Assembly: GCA_035560005.1 (NCBI GenBank)
Contig: DATMAN010000086.1
Location: forward strand, 1-47,610
From: Burkholderiales bacterium
GTDB taxonomy: Bacteria > Pseudomonadota > Gammaproteobacteria > Burkholderiales > Eutrophovitaceae
DNA length: 47,610 bases
Reading direction: 5' to 3'
Shown: positions 28,263 through 38,844 of the stretch, piece after piece
Layout of the letters: each line of letters begins with the position of its first letter
How positions within the stretch are numbered: the stretch's first letter is position 1
Position numbers and translations under genes: made by a program
Notes under the pieces: model-generated
The model's database searches: none
What the model was told of the DNA's origin: nothing
What the model saw: the letters and a program-made list of their open reading frames with translations, nothing else

Positions 28263-29315
28263 TCATGTAGGGGTAGCGGCCGCCTGGTCGCTGACACGAA
28301 CGGCGGTGCCATCCGGCAGGCGAAGTTCTGCACTGGCGACGGCGTGGCCTCGCACCACCGCCAGCATCTCCCAGCCGCCCTCTGGCGAGGGTGCGGCGTT
28401 GACCACCGTGCCAGCAGCTTCGCTTGTTCCGGGAGGGTAGAGCCGCTGGCCCGCCTTGGCCGGCCCGCCGGCGCTGGCGTGGATCAATTGGCGCTTCAGC
28501 TCGCCTAGGTAGTGCGTCCGCGCCACGATCTCCTGGCCTGGGTAGCATCCCTTCTCGAAACTGACCCCCCCCTGCCGGTCCAGGCCCAGCATCTGGGGCA
28601 GAAACATTTCCCGCGTTTCGGGGAGCACGGTAGCCATGCCCGCCCGGATCTGGCACCAGTCCCAAGCTGCAGCCCCCGCCGGTCTCGCCTGCCCCGCCAA
28701 CGCCGTCCAGAGGCTCTCCAGTGCCTCCGGGGCACCCAGGATGAGGCAGGCCTGCCCGGGAAGGCCCAGGGCGGTCGCACGTCCGCCGTATGCGACTTCC
28801 CAGGCTCGCGGCGGGGTTATCGCAAGGGCTTTCGCGACCGCAGTGGGTGATTGGGGGCCGCACATGCCGACCAGCCGGAACCGATCCGACGCATCCTCCA
28901 GAACGACTTTGGAACGCAGGACGTACCTTTGCAGCCGGGCGACCACCGCAGCCGCCAGAACGCGGGGCAGTACCAGGTGATAGCGCAAATCCTGCAGGAC
29001 GACGAAGAAGGTGGCCAGCAGCCGGCCCTGTGGCGTGCAATAGCCCGACGGCTGGGCTTGGGAGGCCGATAGCCGGCGCAAGTCGCTGGTCAGCTGGCTC
29101 TGCAGGAACGCGCCCGCGTCCGGTCCGGATACAGAGATCACTCCCCATTGCGGCAGCGCCACCAGTGCCGCACCGTCCCGGGCGGCTGCCAGTTCAACGG
29201 CACGGTCCCCAAAATCCCGGACCTCGCTGCCGTCGAGGACGCCGCCGTGTGTCGCTATGAAGTCGAACCAGTTAATCTGTGCGCTCCTTGGCTCCGCGGC
29301 CGTCCCTAATGTCAA
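28263..29315 (-). CDS. ygfZ: YgfZ/GcvT family folate-binding protein
   Basis: A folate-dependent factor that maintains Fe-S enzymes such as MiaB and resembles the glycine-cleavage T protein. The diagnostic KGCYPGQE motif with its conserved cysteine is at residues 255-262, followed by IVARTHYLGELKRQL. The 350-residue length is normal for betaproteobacteria. The gene is divergent from ygfX, and the two 5' ends overlap by a few bases, leaving almost no shared promoter space. Confidence 0.93.
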   Translation of the reverse strand: MTLGTAAEPRSAQINWFDFIATHGGVLDGSEVRDFGDRAVELAAARDGAALVALPQWGVISVSGPDAGAFLQSQLTSDLRRLSASQAQPSGYCTPQGRLLATFFVVLQDLRYHLVLPRVLAAAVVARLQRYVLRSKVVLEDASDRFRLVGMCGPQSPTAVAKALAITPPRAWEVAYGGRATALGLPGQACLILGAPEALESLWTALAGQARPAGAAAWDWCQIRAGMATVLPETREMFLPQMLGLDRQGGVSFEKGCYPGQEIVARTHYLGELKRQLIHASAGGPAKAGQRLYPPGTSEAAGTVVNAAPSPEGGWEMLAVVRGHAVASAELRLPDGTAVRVSDQAAATPT

Positions 29316-29752
29316 TAAATGGCGGTCTATATGTGCAGCTCAAGCCCTCGCGCCAGCTTGTGGTGCTGCTGTCGCTCGCGCACGTACTGGCCGGCTTGGC
29401 AGCGGGCACGCTCCCACTCGCACCGGGGGTTGGGCTGCTGCTGATCGGGCTGATCGCCGGGAGCCTAATCCATGCCCTGCGGCTGCATGCGCTACGCTCG
29501 GCTGCGCGAGCCTGTGTTGCCCTGCGCGTGCCAGCGGACGCCGCTGCCGCGGAGCTCACGTTGCGCTCTGGGGCAATCGTGCGCGGACGCATCCTGGGCG
29601 ACAGTGTGGTCAGCCCGCTCCTCACTGTGGTGAACATCCGGCGCGAGGACACCGCCCGCCGCGTAAGCCTAGTGCTTCTGCCCGACGGCGCGCCGTCCGA
29701 CGCGTTACGCGCTTTGAGGGTATGGCTGCGCTTCAAGGTCGACTGCGACTGA
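29309..29752 (+). CDS. ygfX: YgfX family membrane protein
   Basis: A 147-residue protein with two hydrophobic segments near the N-terminus (about residues 15-60, from [16 protein letters not shown] to [15 protein letters not shown]) and a small soluble beta domain after it, the YgfX/CptA layout. E. coli YgfX has been called a membrane toxin paired with YgfY/SdhE, which is not encoded here. The family usually lies beside nadB/rpoE, as here. ATG 29309 ([15 protein letters not shown]) is the family-like start; GTG 29279 is an alternative. Its end overlaps nadB by 48 bases. Confidence 0.8.
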   Translation: MSINGGLYVQLKPSRQLVVLLSLAHVLAGLAAGTLPLAPGVGLLLIGLIAGSLIHALRLHALRSAARACVALRVPADAAAAELTLRSGAIVRGRILGDSVVSPLLTVVNIRREDTARRVSLVLLPDGAPSDALRALRVWLRFKVDCD

Positions 29753-31321
29753 GGGCGAGAGCACGGTGTCGCGCGCCTGCGGGAGCTGAAACGGGTAGTC
29801 GCGACTGAAATGCAGGCCGCGGCTTTCCTTGCGACGCATCGCGCTCCTGACGATGAGATCGGCGGTGAGCACCAGATTGCGCAACTCGAGCAGGTCTGCG
29901 GAGACCCGGAAGTTGGAGTAGTACTCATGAATTTCCTCCGCCAGCATGCGGATGCGGTGCATGGCGCGTTCCAGCCGTTTGTTGGTTCGCACGATACCCA
30001 CGTAGTCCCACATGAAGCGGCGCAGCTCGTCCCAGTTGTGAGAGATGACGATCTCCTCGTCGGCATCGGCGACACGGCTCTCATCCCATTGCGGTAACGC
30101 CACCGGCGCTGGCGGGCTCTGCTCTAGGATATGCCTGGCTGCGGCGCGCCCGAATACCAAGCATTCAAGCAACGAGTTGCTGGCGAGTCGGTTGGCGCCG
30201 TGCAACCCGGTGTGCGCCGTTTCCCCCACTGCATACAGACCCGGCACATCCGTGCAGCCGAAAAGGTCGGTCTGGACGCCGCCGCAGGTGTAGTGCGCCG
30301 CGGGTACCACGGGAATGGGCTGGCGCGCCATGTCGATGCCCAGCTCCAGGCAACGCGCATAGATGGTCGGAAAATGCTCCCGGAGGAAGGACTCGGGCTT
30401 GTGCGTGATATCCAGAAAGACACAGTCCAGACCGCGCTTCTTCATCTCGAAGTCGATGGCCCGTGCCACGATATCGCGCGGCGCGAGCTCTGCGCGCTCG
30501 TCGTGGTCCGGCATGAAGCGTGTGCCGTCCGGTAGCCGCAAGATCCCGCCTTCGCCGCGCACCGCTTCGCTGATCAGGAACGACTTGGCATGAGGGTGAT
30601 AGAGGCAGGTGGGATGAAACTGTATGAACTCCATGTTGGTCACCCTGCAGCCCGCGCGCCAGCCCATGGCGATGCCGTCGCCGGTGGCGGTATCGGGGTT
30701 GGTCGTATACAGATAGACTTTGCCGGCGCCACCCGTGGCCAGCACAACGTGCGCGGCATCGATGGTGACCACCTTGCCGGCCACGCGGTCCAGTGCGTAC
30801 AGGCCGTAACAGCGCCGGTCGCTGCGGCCCAGTTTGACTCCGGTGATCAGATCGATCGCCAGGTGGCCTTCGAGAACGGCGATGTTGGGATGCGCCTTGA
30901 CCCTGGCTTCCAGGGTGGTCTGCACTGCATGACCGGTGGCGTCCGCGGCGTGGATCACCCGCCGGTGACTGTGTCCACCCTCCCGGGTGAGGTGGTAGCC
31001 GAAATCGAAGGAAGCATCGCGGGTAAAGGGAACGCCCTGGCCAATCAGCCATTCGATCGCTTCGCGGCCGTGCTCCACGACGTGACGAACCACTTCGTGC
31101 TGGCAAAGCCCCGCGCCCGCGATCTCCGTGTCCCGGATATGCGCGTCCGGGGAATCGTCCTTGGCCAGTACTGCTGCGATGCCGCCCTGAGCCCAGTTGC
31201 TGGCTCCGTCGAGCAGCCGCAGCTTGGTGACGACGGCGATCCGGCAGCGCTCGGCCAGGTTGAGGGCCACGGTGAGGCCGGCCAAGCCACTGCCTACAAT
31301 GGCCACATCGAAGCGCGTCAT
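29705..31321 (-). CDS. nadB: L-aspartate oxidase
   Basis: NadB oxidises L-aspartate to iminoaspartate, the first step of NAD synthesis, using FAD. The 538 residues show the FAD-binding GSGLAGL near the N-terminus, [11 protein letters not shown], the active-site [18 protein letters not shown], and [27 protein letters not shown] at 31321 matches the family start and has GGAAA upstream; the open frame beyond it is not conserved. nadA and nadC are not in the window. It is divergent from rpoE, the usual betaproteobacterial layout. A -10-like TACAAT lies at 31350-31355 on the minus strand. Confidence 0.96.
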   Translation of the reverse strand: MTRFDVAIVGSGLAGLTVALNLAERCRIAVVTKLRLLDGASNWAQGGIAAVLAKDDSPDAHIRDTEIAGAGLCQHEVVRHVVEHGREAIEWLIGQGVPFTRDASFDFGYHLTREGGHSHRRVIHAADATGHAVQTTLEARVKAHPNIAVLEGHLAIDLITGVKLGRSDRRCYGLYALDRVAGKVVTIDAAHVVLATGGAGKVYLYTTNPDTATGDGIAMGWRAGCRVTNMEFIQFHPTCLYHPHAKSFLISEAVRGEGGILRLPDGTRFMPDHDERAELAPRDIVARAIDFEMKKRGLDCVFLDITHKPESFLREHFPTIYARCLELGIDMARQPIPVVPAAHYTCGGVQTDLFGCTDVPGLYAVGETAHTGLHGANRLASNSLLECLVFGRAAARHILEQSPPAPVALPQWDESRVADADEEIVISHNWDELRRFMWDYVGIVRTNKRLERAMHRIRMLAEEIHEYYSNFRVSADLLELRNLVLTADLIVRSAMRRKESRGLHFSRDYPFQLPQARDTVLSPSVAVDLEAQPYPQSA

Positions 31322-31408
31322 GACTCTGTTTCCGCGAGATTGACCGCGGATTGTACCCGGCACCTGCGTGCGGGCGCTGCCTTCGCCTTCGTCAGGTACC
31401 CGAGGGAA

Positions 31409-31437
31409 TGAACTTATCGCTCCGGCCGGCGGTCTGT
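31409..31437 (+). promoter_or_regulatory. Candidate sigma-E promoter before rpoE
   Basis: GAACTT (31410-31415) and GTCTGT (31432-31437) are separated by 16 bases, close to the sigma-E consensus (GGAACTT, about 16 bases, GTCTAA-like). It lies about 110 bases before the rpoE start. A second, sigma-70-like -10 TATACT is at 31482-31487. Together they would give basal plus autoactivated expression of the operon. Confidence 0.6.
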
Positions 31438-31547
31438 GCAGTGTCGAATCACGGTGCATTTCCTGGAGCGGGGACGGCGGGTATACTGACGCGCCCTTTG
31501 GAACGGCGCCGGAAGGCATCCAGGGGCAATCCAGGAAATGTGGCTAG

Positions 31548-32147
31548 ATGGGCGACCGTGAAGTTGACCAGCAGCTCGTCGAGCGCGCGCAGCGAGGCGA
31601 TAAGCAGGCATTCGAGTTGCTGGTCGCGAAATACCAGCGAAAGCTGGCACGCCTTCTTTCGAGGTTCATTCGTGATCCGGCGGAAGTCGAAGATGTGGCG
31701 CAGGAGGCGTTCATCAAGGCCTACCGAGCATTGCCCTCGTTCCGGGGCGATAGCGCCTTTTACACCTGGCTGTACCGGATCGGCATCAACACCGCAAAGA
31801 ACTACCTGGTGGCGATGGGTAGAAGGGCTCCAACCACCACGGAGTTCGAGGCCGAAGAGGCCGAGAACTTCGAGGATGGCGAGCAGCTCCGGGATCTGAA
31901 CACCCCGGAAGCGGAGTTGATGAGCAAGCAGATCGCCGCGACCGTGAACCAGTCGATGGAAGAACTGCCTGAGGAATTGAGAACCGCGATTACGCTGCGC
32001 GAGATCGAGGGAATGAGTTACGAGGACATCGCATCCGTCATGAACTGCCCGATCGGGACGGTGCGCTCGCGGATTTTCCGCGCCCGGGAGACGATCGCGG
32101 CGAGGCTGCGTCCCCTGCTCGGGACGGCAAAGGATAAGAGGTGGTGA
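31548..32147 (+). CDS. rpoE: RNA polymerase sigma factor RpoE (sigma-E/AlgU)
   Basis: The ECF sigma factor for envelope stress. The 199 residues contain region 2 (FIRDPAEVEDVAQEAFIKAYRAL, then WLYRIGINTAKNYL) and region 4 (LPEELRTAITLREIEGMSYEDIA, CPIGTVRSRIFRARETI). It is followed without a gap by rseA, rseB and mucD, so the whole regulatory circuit is present. A sigma-E-like promoter upstream suggests autoactivation. Confidence 0.96.
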   Translation: MGDREVDQQLVERAQRGDKQAFELLVAKYQRKLARLLSRFIRDPAEVEDVAQEAFIKAYRALPSFRGDSAFYTWLYRIGINTAKNYLVAMGRRAPTTTEFEAEEAENFEDGEQLRDLNTPEAELMSKQIAATVNQSMEELPEELRTAITLREIEGMSYEDIASVMNCPIGTVRSRIFRARETIAARLRPLLGTAKDKRW

Positions 32148-32149
32148 GC

Positions 32150-32671
32150 ATGGAGCGCGTTTCGGCGTTGATGGACGGCGAATTGGAGGCAACCGAGGCA
32201 AACGATCAGCTCGAGCGTATGAAGGAAGACCCGGAGCTTCGCTCGGCTTGGGACACGTACCACGTGATCGGCGACGTGCTGAGGGGCCATGGGGTGGTCT
32301 CCCGGGGTTTCGTCCAGCGAGTGGCGGCCCGCATCGAACGGGAACCGCCGGTTCTCGCCGCCAGACGCTTCGACAGGCGGTTCGCCCTCCACATAGCGCT
32401 GCCGCTGGCGGCTTCGGTCTGCGCGGTGGCGGTGGTGGGTTGGCTTGCCCTCTATGATCCGTCTCAGGGCCCGCGCGCGCCCCTCGCCCAAAACCAGCAA
32501 GCCCCCGCGACGGTCCAGTCCATGCCGGACCCGGCCGCGCGCATGGTACCGGCGGCGGTCGCAGTCAACGAATATCTGCTGGCCCATCAGCAATTCTCGC
32601 CGCGAACCGCTCTCCAGGGCGTAGCGTCCTACATGCTCACCGTCTCGGCGCAGGGCGTGGAGAACGAGTGA
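32150..32671 (+). CDS. rseA: Anti-sigma-E factor RseA
   Basis: An inner-membrane anti-sigma factor that holds RpoE until regulated proteolysis destroys it. The N-terminal ERVSALMDGELEATEAN is the RseA sigma-binding signature, followed by DPELRSAWDTYHVIGDVLRG. One membrane segment is seen at about 79-102, then a periplasmic Pro/Gln/Ala-rich linker and a C-terminal domain. The length is 173 residues. ATG 32150 (AGAGG upstream) is preferred; GTG 32144 or 32141 would overlap the rpoE stop. It ends in a GTGA overlap with rseB. Confidence 0.93.
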   Translation: MERVSALMDGELEATEANDQLERMKEDPELRSAWDTYHVIGDVLRGHGVVSRGFVQRVAARIEREPPVLAARRFDRRFALHIALPLAASVCAVAVVGWLALYDPSQGPRAPLAQNQQAPATVQSMPDPAARMVPAAVAVNEYLLAHQQFSPRTALQGVASYMLTVSAQGVENE

Positions 32672-33657
32672 GCGCTGGTATGCGCTTGCCGCTGTATACC
32701 GCCGTCGTTTGTCTCGGACTCGCGGCTGCAGCCGGGGCCGCCGATACGCTGGAGCAGGACGAAGCGCTCGCGATTCTGCAACGCATCGCCGACGCTGCGC
32801 GCAAGCTGGACTACGTCGGCACGTTCGTCTATCAGCACAGCGACCGTTTCGAGACCTCGCGCATCGTTCACTACGTGGACACGACAGGGGAGTACGAGAA
32901 GCTGGAGACCCTGGACGGCCCGCGCCGCGAAGTCATTCGCAACAACGATGAGGTTCTGTGCTATTACCCTGACGCCAAGATCGTACGAAGCGAAAAACGG
33001 GTCGCGCGCAGGACGTTCCCCGCGCTGCTGCCGGATCAGCTCAGTTTGCTGACCGAGTTCTACCGGATCAAGAAGGGCGTTCCCGAGCGCATCGCCGGAC
33101 ACGATTCTCAAGCCCTCGTGCTGGAGCCCAAGGATGGATTGCGCTATGGCCACAAGCTGTGGGCCGATGCCCATACCGGGCTGCTGCTCAAGGCGCGCAT
33201 GATCGACGAGCGCAACCGGGTGGTCGAGCAGTTCAGCTTCACCCAGGTCGAGATCGGCTCGGGCGTCACCAGGGAGATGGTGGCGCCTTCCTTCAACGTC
33301 CGGCTGCCCGAATGGCGGTTCGACCGTTTCGCCCACAACATGGTGTCTGGTGCCGAATCCGGCTGGACGGTGAAACAGTATCCGGCCGGCTTCCGTAAGA
33401 TCATGGAACTGCGGCGCAGCAAGCAGGGCAGCACCGTGCCCATCACGCACCTGGTGTACTCGGACGGCCTGGCCGCAGTATCGGTGTTCATCGAACCGCT
33501 CGCCACGCGCAGCAAGGTCCACGAAGGGCTTTCGCGGCAGGGGGCGATCAACATCTACACGCGGACGATCGACGATCAGGTGGTCACGGTGCTGGGCGAG
33601 GCGCCGGCATCGACCGTCATGCTGATCGCCAACTCGGTGTCTTTCCAAGGCAGATGA
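32668..33657 (+). CDS. rseB: Sigma-E regulatory protein RseB/MucB
   Basis: A periplasmic sensor that binds RseA and protects it from cleavage until lipids or LPS displace it. The 329 residues include a signal peptide (MRLPLYTAVVCLGLAAAAGA after a four-residue extension), then the LolA-like domain with LDYVGTFVYQHSDRFETSRI, and the smaller C-terminal domain. The GTG start at 32668 overlaps the rseA stop and has GGAGA upstream; ATG 32680 is the alternative. Confidence 0.94.
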   Translation: MSAGMRLPLYTAVVCLGLAAAAGAADTLEQDEALAILQRIADAARKLDYVGTFVYQHSDRFETSRIVHYVDTTGEYEKLETLDGPRREVIRNNDEVLCYYPDAKIVRSEKRVARRTFPALLPDQLSLLTEFYRIKKGVPERIAGHDSQALVLEPKDGLRYGHKLWADAHTGLLLKARMIDERNRVVEQFSFTQVEIGSGVTREMVAPSFNVRLPEWRFDRFAHNMVSGAESGWTVKQYPAGFRKIMELRRSKQGSTVPITHLVYSDGLAAVSVFIEPLATRSKVHEGLSRQGAINIYTRTIDDQVVTVLGEAPASTVMLIANSVSFQGR

Positions 33658-33709
33658 GAGCGCCACACGCCCTGCAGCTGTTTCTCGCGGTTCTCTGGAA
33701 ATTCCGACA

Positions 33710-35083
33710 ATGCTGAAGAGAATCCTCAACGTCATCCTGCTGGTCCTTCCGGTTGCCGCGGCGGCGCAACTGCCGGACTTCACCGAACTGGTCGAAAAGC
33801 ACGGCGCGGCGGTGGTCAACGTCAGCACTTCCCAGACGGTGCGCAACCAAGGGCAGTTCCCGGTACCTGAGGACGATCCGTTCTTCGATTTCTTCCGCAG
33901 GTTCGGTCCCCAGCCGCGTGAATACGAGTCGCGCTCGCTCGGCTCGGGGTTCATCATCACGCCGGACGGCTACATCCTGACCAACGCTCACGTCGTGCAC
34001 GCGGCCGAGGACATCACCGTCAAGCTCAACGACAAACGCGAGTTCAAGGCCAAGGTGATCGGTTCGGACCGGCGTACCGATGTGGCCGTCATCAAGATAG
34101 ACGCGAGCGGACTGCCGGCGGTAAAGATCGGCGATCCGAACCAGCTCAAGGTCGGCGAATGGGTCCTGGCCATCGGTTCGCCTTTCGGTTTCGAAAATAC
34201 CGTCACGGCGGGTATCGTCAGCGCGAAGGGGCGCTCGCTGCCTCAGGAGAACTACGTTCCCTTCCTCCAGACCGACGTGGCGATCAATCCCGGCAACTCG
34301 GGCGGACCATTGTTCAATCTGAAGGGAGAGGTCGTCGGCATCAATTCGCAGATCTACAGCCGCACCGGCGGTTTCATGGGGCTCTCCTTTGCCATTCCGA
34401 TCGACGTCGCGATGGACATCGCCGACCAGTTGCGCGCCACGGGGCGTGTCACGCGAGGGCGTATCGGTGTGGTCATTCAAGAGGTCACGCGGGAACTGGC
34501 CGAATCCTTCGGCTTGCCCAAAGCGCAGGGAGCGCTGGTCAACTCGGTGGAAAAGGGCGGCCCGGCGGAAAAGGCCGGCATCGAGCCCTCGGACGTGATC
34601 CTCAAGTTTGCCGGCAAGCCGGTCGCCAGTTCCGCCGATCTGCCGCGCATCGTAGCTCAGACCAAGCCGGGAACTAAAGTCACGGCGCAGATCTGGCGCA
34701 AGGGCTCCACGCGCGACGTGACGATCACGGTCGGCGAACTCACCGAGGAGCGCAGTGCGGCGCGTCCACCACGTCAGGGAAGCGAAGGCAAGTCCGGCAA
34801 CACCGTGGCCAGGCTCGGGCTAACGCTGTCAGAACTGGGCAGCGAGCAACGCAAGGAGCTTGGCGTAGCGGGTGGCCTGCTGGTCGAAGACGCGCAAGGC
34901 CCGGCGGCGCGGGCGGGCATCCGGCGCGGGGATGTCATCCTGGCGCTGAACAACCACGACGTGAAGAGCGTCGAACAGTTGACCCAGCTCCTGGCTCAGT
35001 ACGAGCGGGCACGCAGCGTCGCCGTGCTCGTGCGGCGCGGGGAGGGGGCCATCTACGTGCCGATACGGCTCGACGCGAACTGA
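33710..35083 (+). CDS. mucD: Periplasmic Do-type serine protease (MucD/DegQ)
   Basis: An HtrA-family protease for misfolded envelope proteins and part of the sigma-E feedback. The signal peptide is about MLKRILNVILLVLPVAAAAQ. The catalytic triad is His94 (NAHVV), Asp124 (RTDVAV) and Ser197 (GNSGGP). Two PDZ domains follow (about 255-350 and 365-455, with QGALVNSVEKGGPAEKAGI and AARAGIRRGDVILALN). The length is 457 residues. It lies 52 bases after rseB. A 20-codon open frame links the two genes (33654-33716). Confidence 0.96.
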   Translation: MLKRILNVILLVLPVAAAAQLPDFTELVEKHGAAVVNVSTSQTVRNQGQFPVPEDDPFFDFFRRFGPQPREYESRSLGSGFIITPDGYILTNAHVVHAAEDITVKLNDKREFKAKVIGSDRRTDVAVIKIDASGLPAVKIGDPNQLKVGEWVLAIGSPFGFENTVTAGIVSAKGRSLPQENYVPFLQTDVAINPGNSGGPLFNLKGEVVGINSQIYSRTGGFMGLSFAIPIDVAMDIADQLRATGRVTRGRIGVVIQEVTRELAESFGLPKAQGALVNSVEKGGPAEKAGIEPSDVILKFAGKPVASSADLPRIVAQTKPGTKVTAQIWRKGSTRDVTITVGELTEERSAARPPRQGSEGKSGNTVARLGLTLSELGSEQRKELGVAGGLLVEDAQGPAARAGIRRGDVILALNNHDVKSVEQLTQLLAQYERARSVAVLVRRGEGAIYVPIRLDAN

Positions 35084-35121
35084 CTGGGGCGCAAAAGCCC
35101 CCTCGGGGGGCGACATTCCGA

Positions 35122-35127
35122 TACAAT
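35122..35127 (+). promoter_or_regulatory. Candidate -10 element for lepA
   Basis: TACAAT (35122-35127) lies 50 bases before the lepA start in the gap after mucD. No convincing -35 is present; the region upstream is the hairpin GCCCCC/GGGGGC (35097-35111). Sequence between the box and the gene contains the near-palindrome GCCTTTGATCAAGGC and a terminator-like hairpin. Confidence 0.4.
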
Positions 35128-35149
35128 GCGCGCCTTTGATCAAGGCTTG

Positions 35150-35174
35150 AAAGGGCACTTCGGTGCCCTTTTTT
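35150..35174 (+). terminator. Terminator-like hairpin immediately before lepA
   Basis: AAAGGGCAC / GTGCCCTTT with a UUCG-type TTCG loop and a T6 run, ending only 3 bases before the lepA ATG at 35178. By sequence it is a good intrinsic terminator. It either ends mucD transcripts or acts as an attenuator in the lepA leader. The only Shine-Dalgarno-like sequence (AAAGGG) is inside its 5' arm. Confidence 0.75.
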
Positions 35175-35177
35175 CTG

Positions 35178-36971
<1,794 letters not shown>

Positions 36972-36981
36972 GAAATAAGAA

Positions 36982-37785
36982 ATGAACTTCGCGCTGCTCA
37001 TGCTGGTGCTGCTGGTGGTCACCGGCGCCATCTGGGTCACCGACCGCCTGTGGCTTGCCCATAGGCGGGGCGCCGAGCAGAAGGAACCGTGGTGGATCGA
37101 GTATCCGAAAAGCTTTTTCCCGGTGATCCTGATCGTCTTCCTGCTGCGCTCCTTTCTGGTCGAGCCGTTCAAGATTCCGTCCGGTTCGATGATCCCGACC
37201 CTGCTGGTGGGTGACTTCATCCTGGTGAACAAGTTCACCTACGGAATCCGTCTTCCGGTCGTCAACACCAAGATCATCGAAGTCAACCGGCCGCAGCGCG
37301 GCGAGGTCATGGTGTTTCGCTACCCGGAGAACTCCTCGCTCGACTACATCAAGCGCGTGATCGGCCTGCCAGGCGACCGGGTGGAATACCGCAACAAGCG
37401 CCTGACGATCAACGGAGAGCTGTTGCCTGTGGAGATGGGCGAGGACTTCCAGTACATGGAGTCGGGGCTGTCGTATGTCCGCGCTATGAAGTTCTGGGAA
37501 ACGCTCGACGGGCGCCGCCATGCGATCGTCATCAACCCGGACGCACCTCCGATACAACTGGCGAGCGTCAGGCAATTCCCCCTGCGAGATCACTGCGAGT
37601 ACAATGATTCTGGTTTTGTCTGCACGGTACCGCCCGACCACTACTTCATGATGGGGGACAACCGCGACTCCAGCTCCGACAGCCGCTACTGGGGGTTCGT
37701 CCCGGAGCGCAACATCGTGGGGAAGGCCTTCCTCATTTGGTGGAACTTCGGCGAACTGGGCCGCATCGGTTCTCGCATTCATTGA
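36982..37785 (+). CDS. lepB: Signal peptidase I
   Basis: An inner-membrane serine protease that removes signal peptides of exported proteins. The 267 residues have two N-terminal membrane segments (about 3-20 and 46-60) and the Ser/Lys dyad: Ser69 in IPSGSMIPTL and Lys124 in YIKRVIGLPGD. Box E, GDNRDSSSDSRYWG, is intact. The lepA-lepB pairing is standard. Confidence 0.96.
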   Translation: MNFALLMLVLLVVTGAIWVTDRLWLAHRRGAEQKEPWWIEYPKSFFPVILIVFLLRSFLVEPFKIPSGSMIPTLLVGDFILVNKFTYGIRLPVVNTKIIEVNRPQRGEVMVFRYPENSSLDYIKRVIGLPGDRVEYRNKRLTINGELLPVEMGEDFQYMESGLSYVRAMKFWETLDGRRHAIVINPDAPPIQLASVRQFPLRDHCEYNDSGFVCTVPPDHYFMMGDNRDSSSDSRYWGFVPERNIVGKAFLIWWNFGELGRIGSRIH

Positions 37786-37797
37786 GAGGGAGCGCAA

Positions 37798-38151
37798 ATG
37801 AAGCGTCAGCGGGGAATAACCTTCGTCGGGATGATCTTCGTCGGAGCGCTGATCGTGCTGGTCGCGATTGTCGGCATACGGCTGGTGCCGGCCTACATCG
37901 AATACGCGACCATCCTCAACCACGTGCGGGAGCTGGCACGCTCTCCCGATGCCAAAGCCGCCTCCATAGCTGAAATCCAGCAGCTTTTCAATCGCCGCGC
38001 GCAGATCGACGACATCCGTTCGGTCAGCGGGGCGGATCTGGAAATCACCAAGGACGGCGAACAGGTTAGCATCGTCGCCGTGTACTCCAGGAAAGTGAAG
38101 TTGCTGGGCAACGTCAGCGCCTGCATCGACTTTACCGCGGCGAGCGAGTAA
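37798..38151 (+). CDS. DUF4845 membrane-anchored protein
   Basis: A 117-residue protein starting MKRQRGITFVGMIFVGALIVL, which looks like a type IV pilin-like N-terminus (basic residues, Gly, a hydrophobic helix of about 20 residues). The rest is soluble and presumably periplasmic. DUF4845 proteins are regularly encoded between lepB and rnc in beta- and gammaproteobacteria, as here. The function is unknown. GAGAGGGAG precedes the ATG. Confidence 0.9.
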   Translation: MKRQRGITFVGMIFVGALIVLVAIVGIRLVPAYIEYATILNHVRELARSPDAKAASIAEIQQLFNRRAQIDDIRSVSGADLEITKDGEQVSIVAVYSRKVKLLGNVSACIDFTAASE

Positions 38152-38163
38152 CCCCTCCCGGGC

Positions 38164-38835
38164 ATGCGTTCGGATGCGCTGGCGGAAAAGCTTGGTCATC
38201 AGTTTCGTGATCCGCGCCTGCTCAGGCAGGCGCTGACTCACAGGTCATACGGAGTGCCTCACAACGAGCGCCTGGAATTTCTGGGCGATTCGGTGCTCAA
38301 CTGCGTCATTGCCCGCCTGCTCTACGACCGCTTCACCGGACTCGCGGAAGGAGAGCTGTCGCGGGTGCGCGCAAACCTGGTGAATCAGAACTCGCTGTTC
38401 GAAATCGCCAGCCGCCTGGGCATCGGCGAGCAAATCCTGCTCGGCGAAGGCGAGCTGAAGAGCGGCGGTTTTCGCCGGCCTTCGATTCTGGCCGATGCGC
38501 TGGAGGCGCTGTTTGGTGCCGTGTTCATCGACGCCGGTTTCGACTCAGCGGAAGCCGTAATCCGGAGATTGTTCGAGCCCATCGTGGCCGCCACGGATCC
38601 GTCGGCTATCATCAAGGATCCGAAGACCCGCTTGCAGGAGCTGCTGCAGGGGCGCCGCATGGGGCTGCCGCAGTATTCGGTTGTGCAGATCAGCGGCGAA
38701 GCCCACGAGCAGCTTTTCCGGGTGGAGTGCGTCATTCCCGAGCTGGACATTCGTTGCTTTGGCGAAGGATCCAGCCGTCGCGCGGCAGAGCAGGCCGCGG
38801 CGAAGGCGGCCTACGACTTGGCTGCCGCACGCTGA
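38164..38835 (+). CDS. rnc: Ribonuclease III
   Basis: A double-strand-specific endoribonuclease that processes rRNA and regulatory stems. The 223 residues contain the signature [13 protein letters not shown] (34-46) in the nuclease domain and a C-terminal double-stranded RNA-binding domain starting at [20 protein letters not shown]. The rnc-era-recO-pdxJ-acpS order is conserved in proteobacteria. Confidence 0.97.
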   Translation: MRSDALAEKLGHQFRDPRLLRQALTHRSYGVPHNERLEFLGDSVLNCVIARLLYDRFTGLAEGELSRVRANLVNQNSLFEIASRLGIGEQILLGEGELKSGGFRRPSILADALEALFGAVFIDAGFDSAEAVIRRLFEPIVAATDPSAIIKDPKTRLQELLQGRRMGLPQYSVVQISGEAHEQLFRVECVIPELDIRCFGEGSSRRAAEQAAAKAAYDLAAAR

Positions 38836-38844
38836 TCGGACGGC

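Noticed and set aside
35097..35111. GCCCCC/GGGGGC hairpin with AAAA before it, a possible minus-strand terminator
   Set aside because: No minus-strand gene runs into it, and on the plus strand it lacks a T-run. It is more likely leader or spacer structure.
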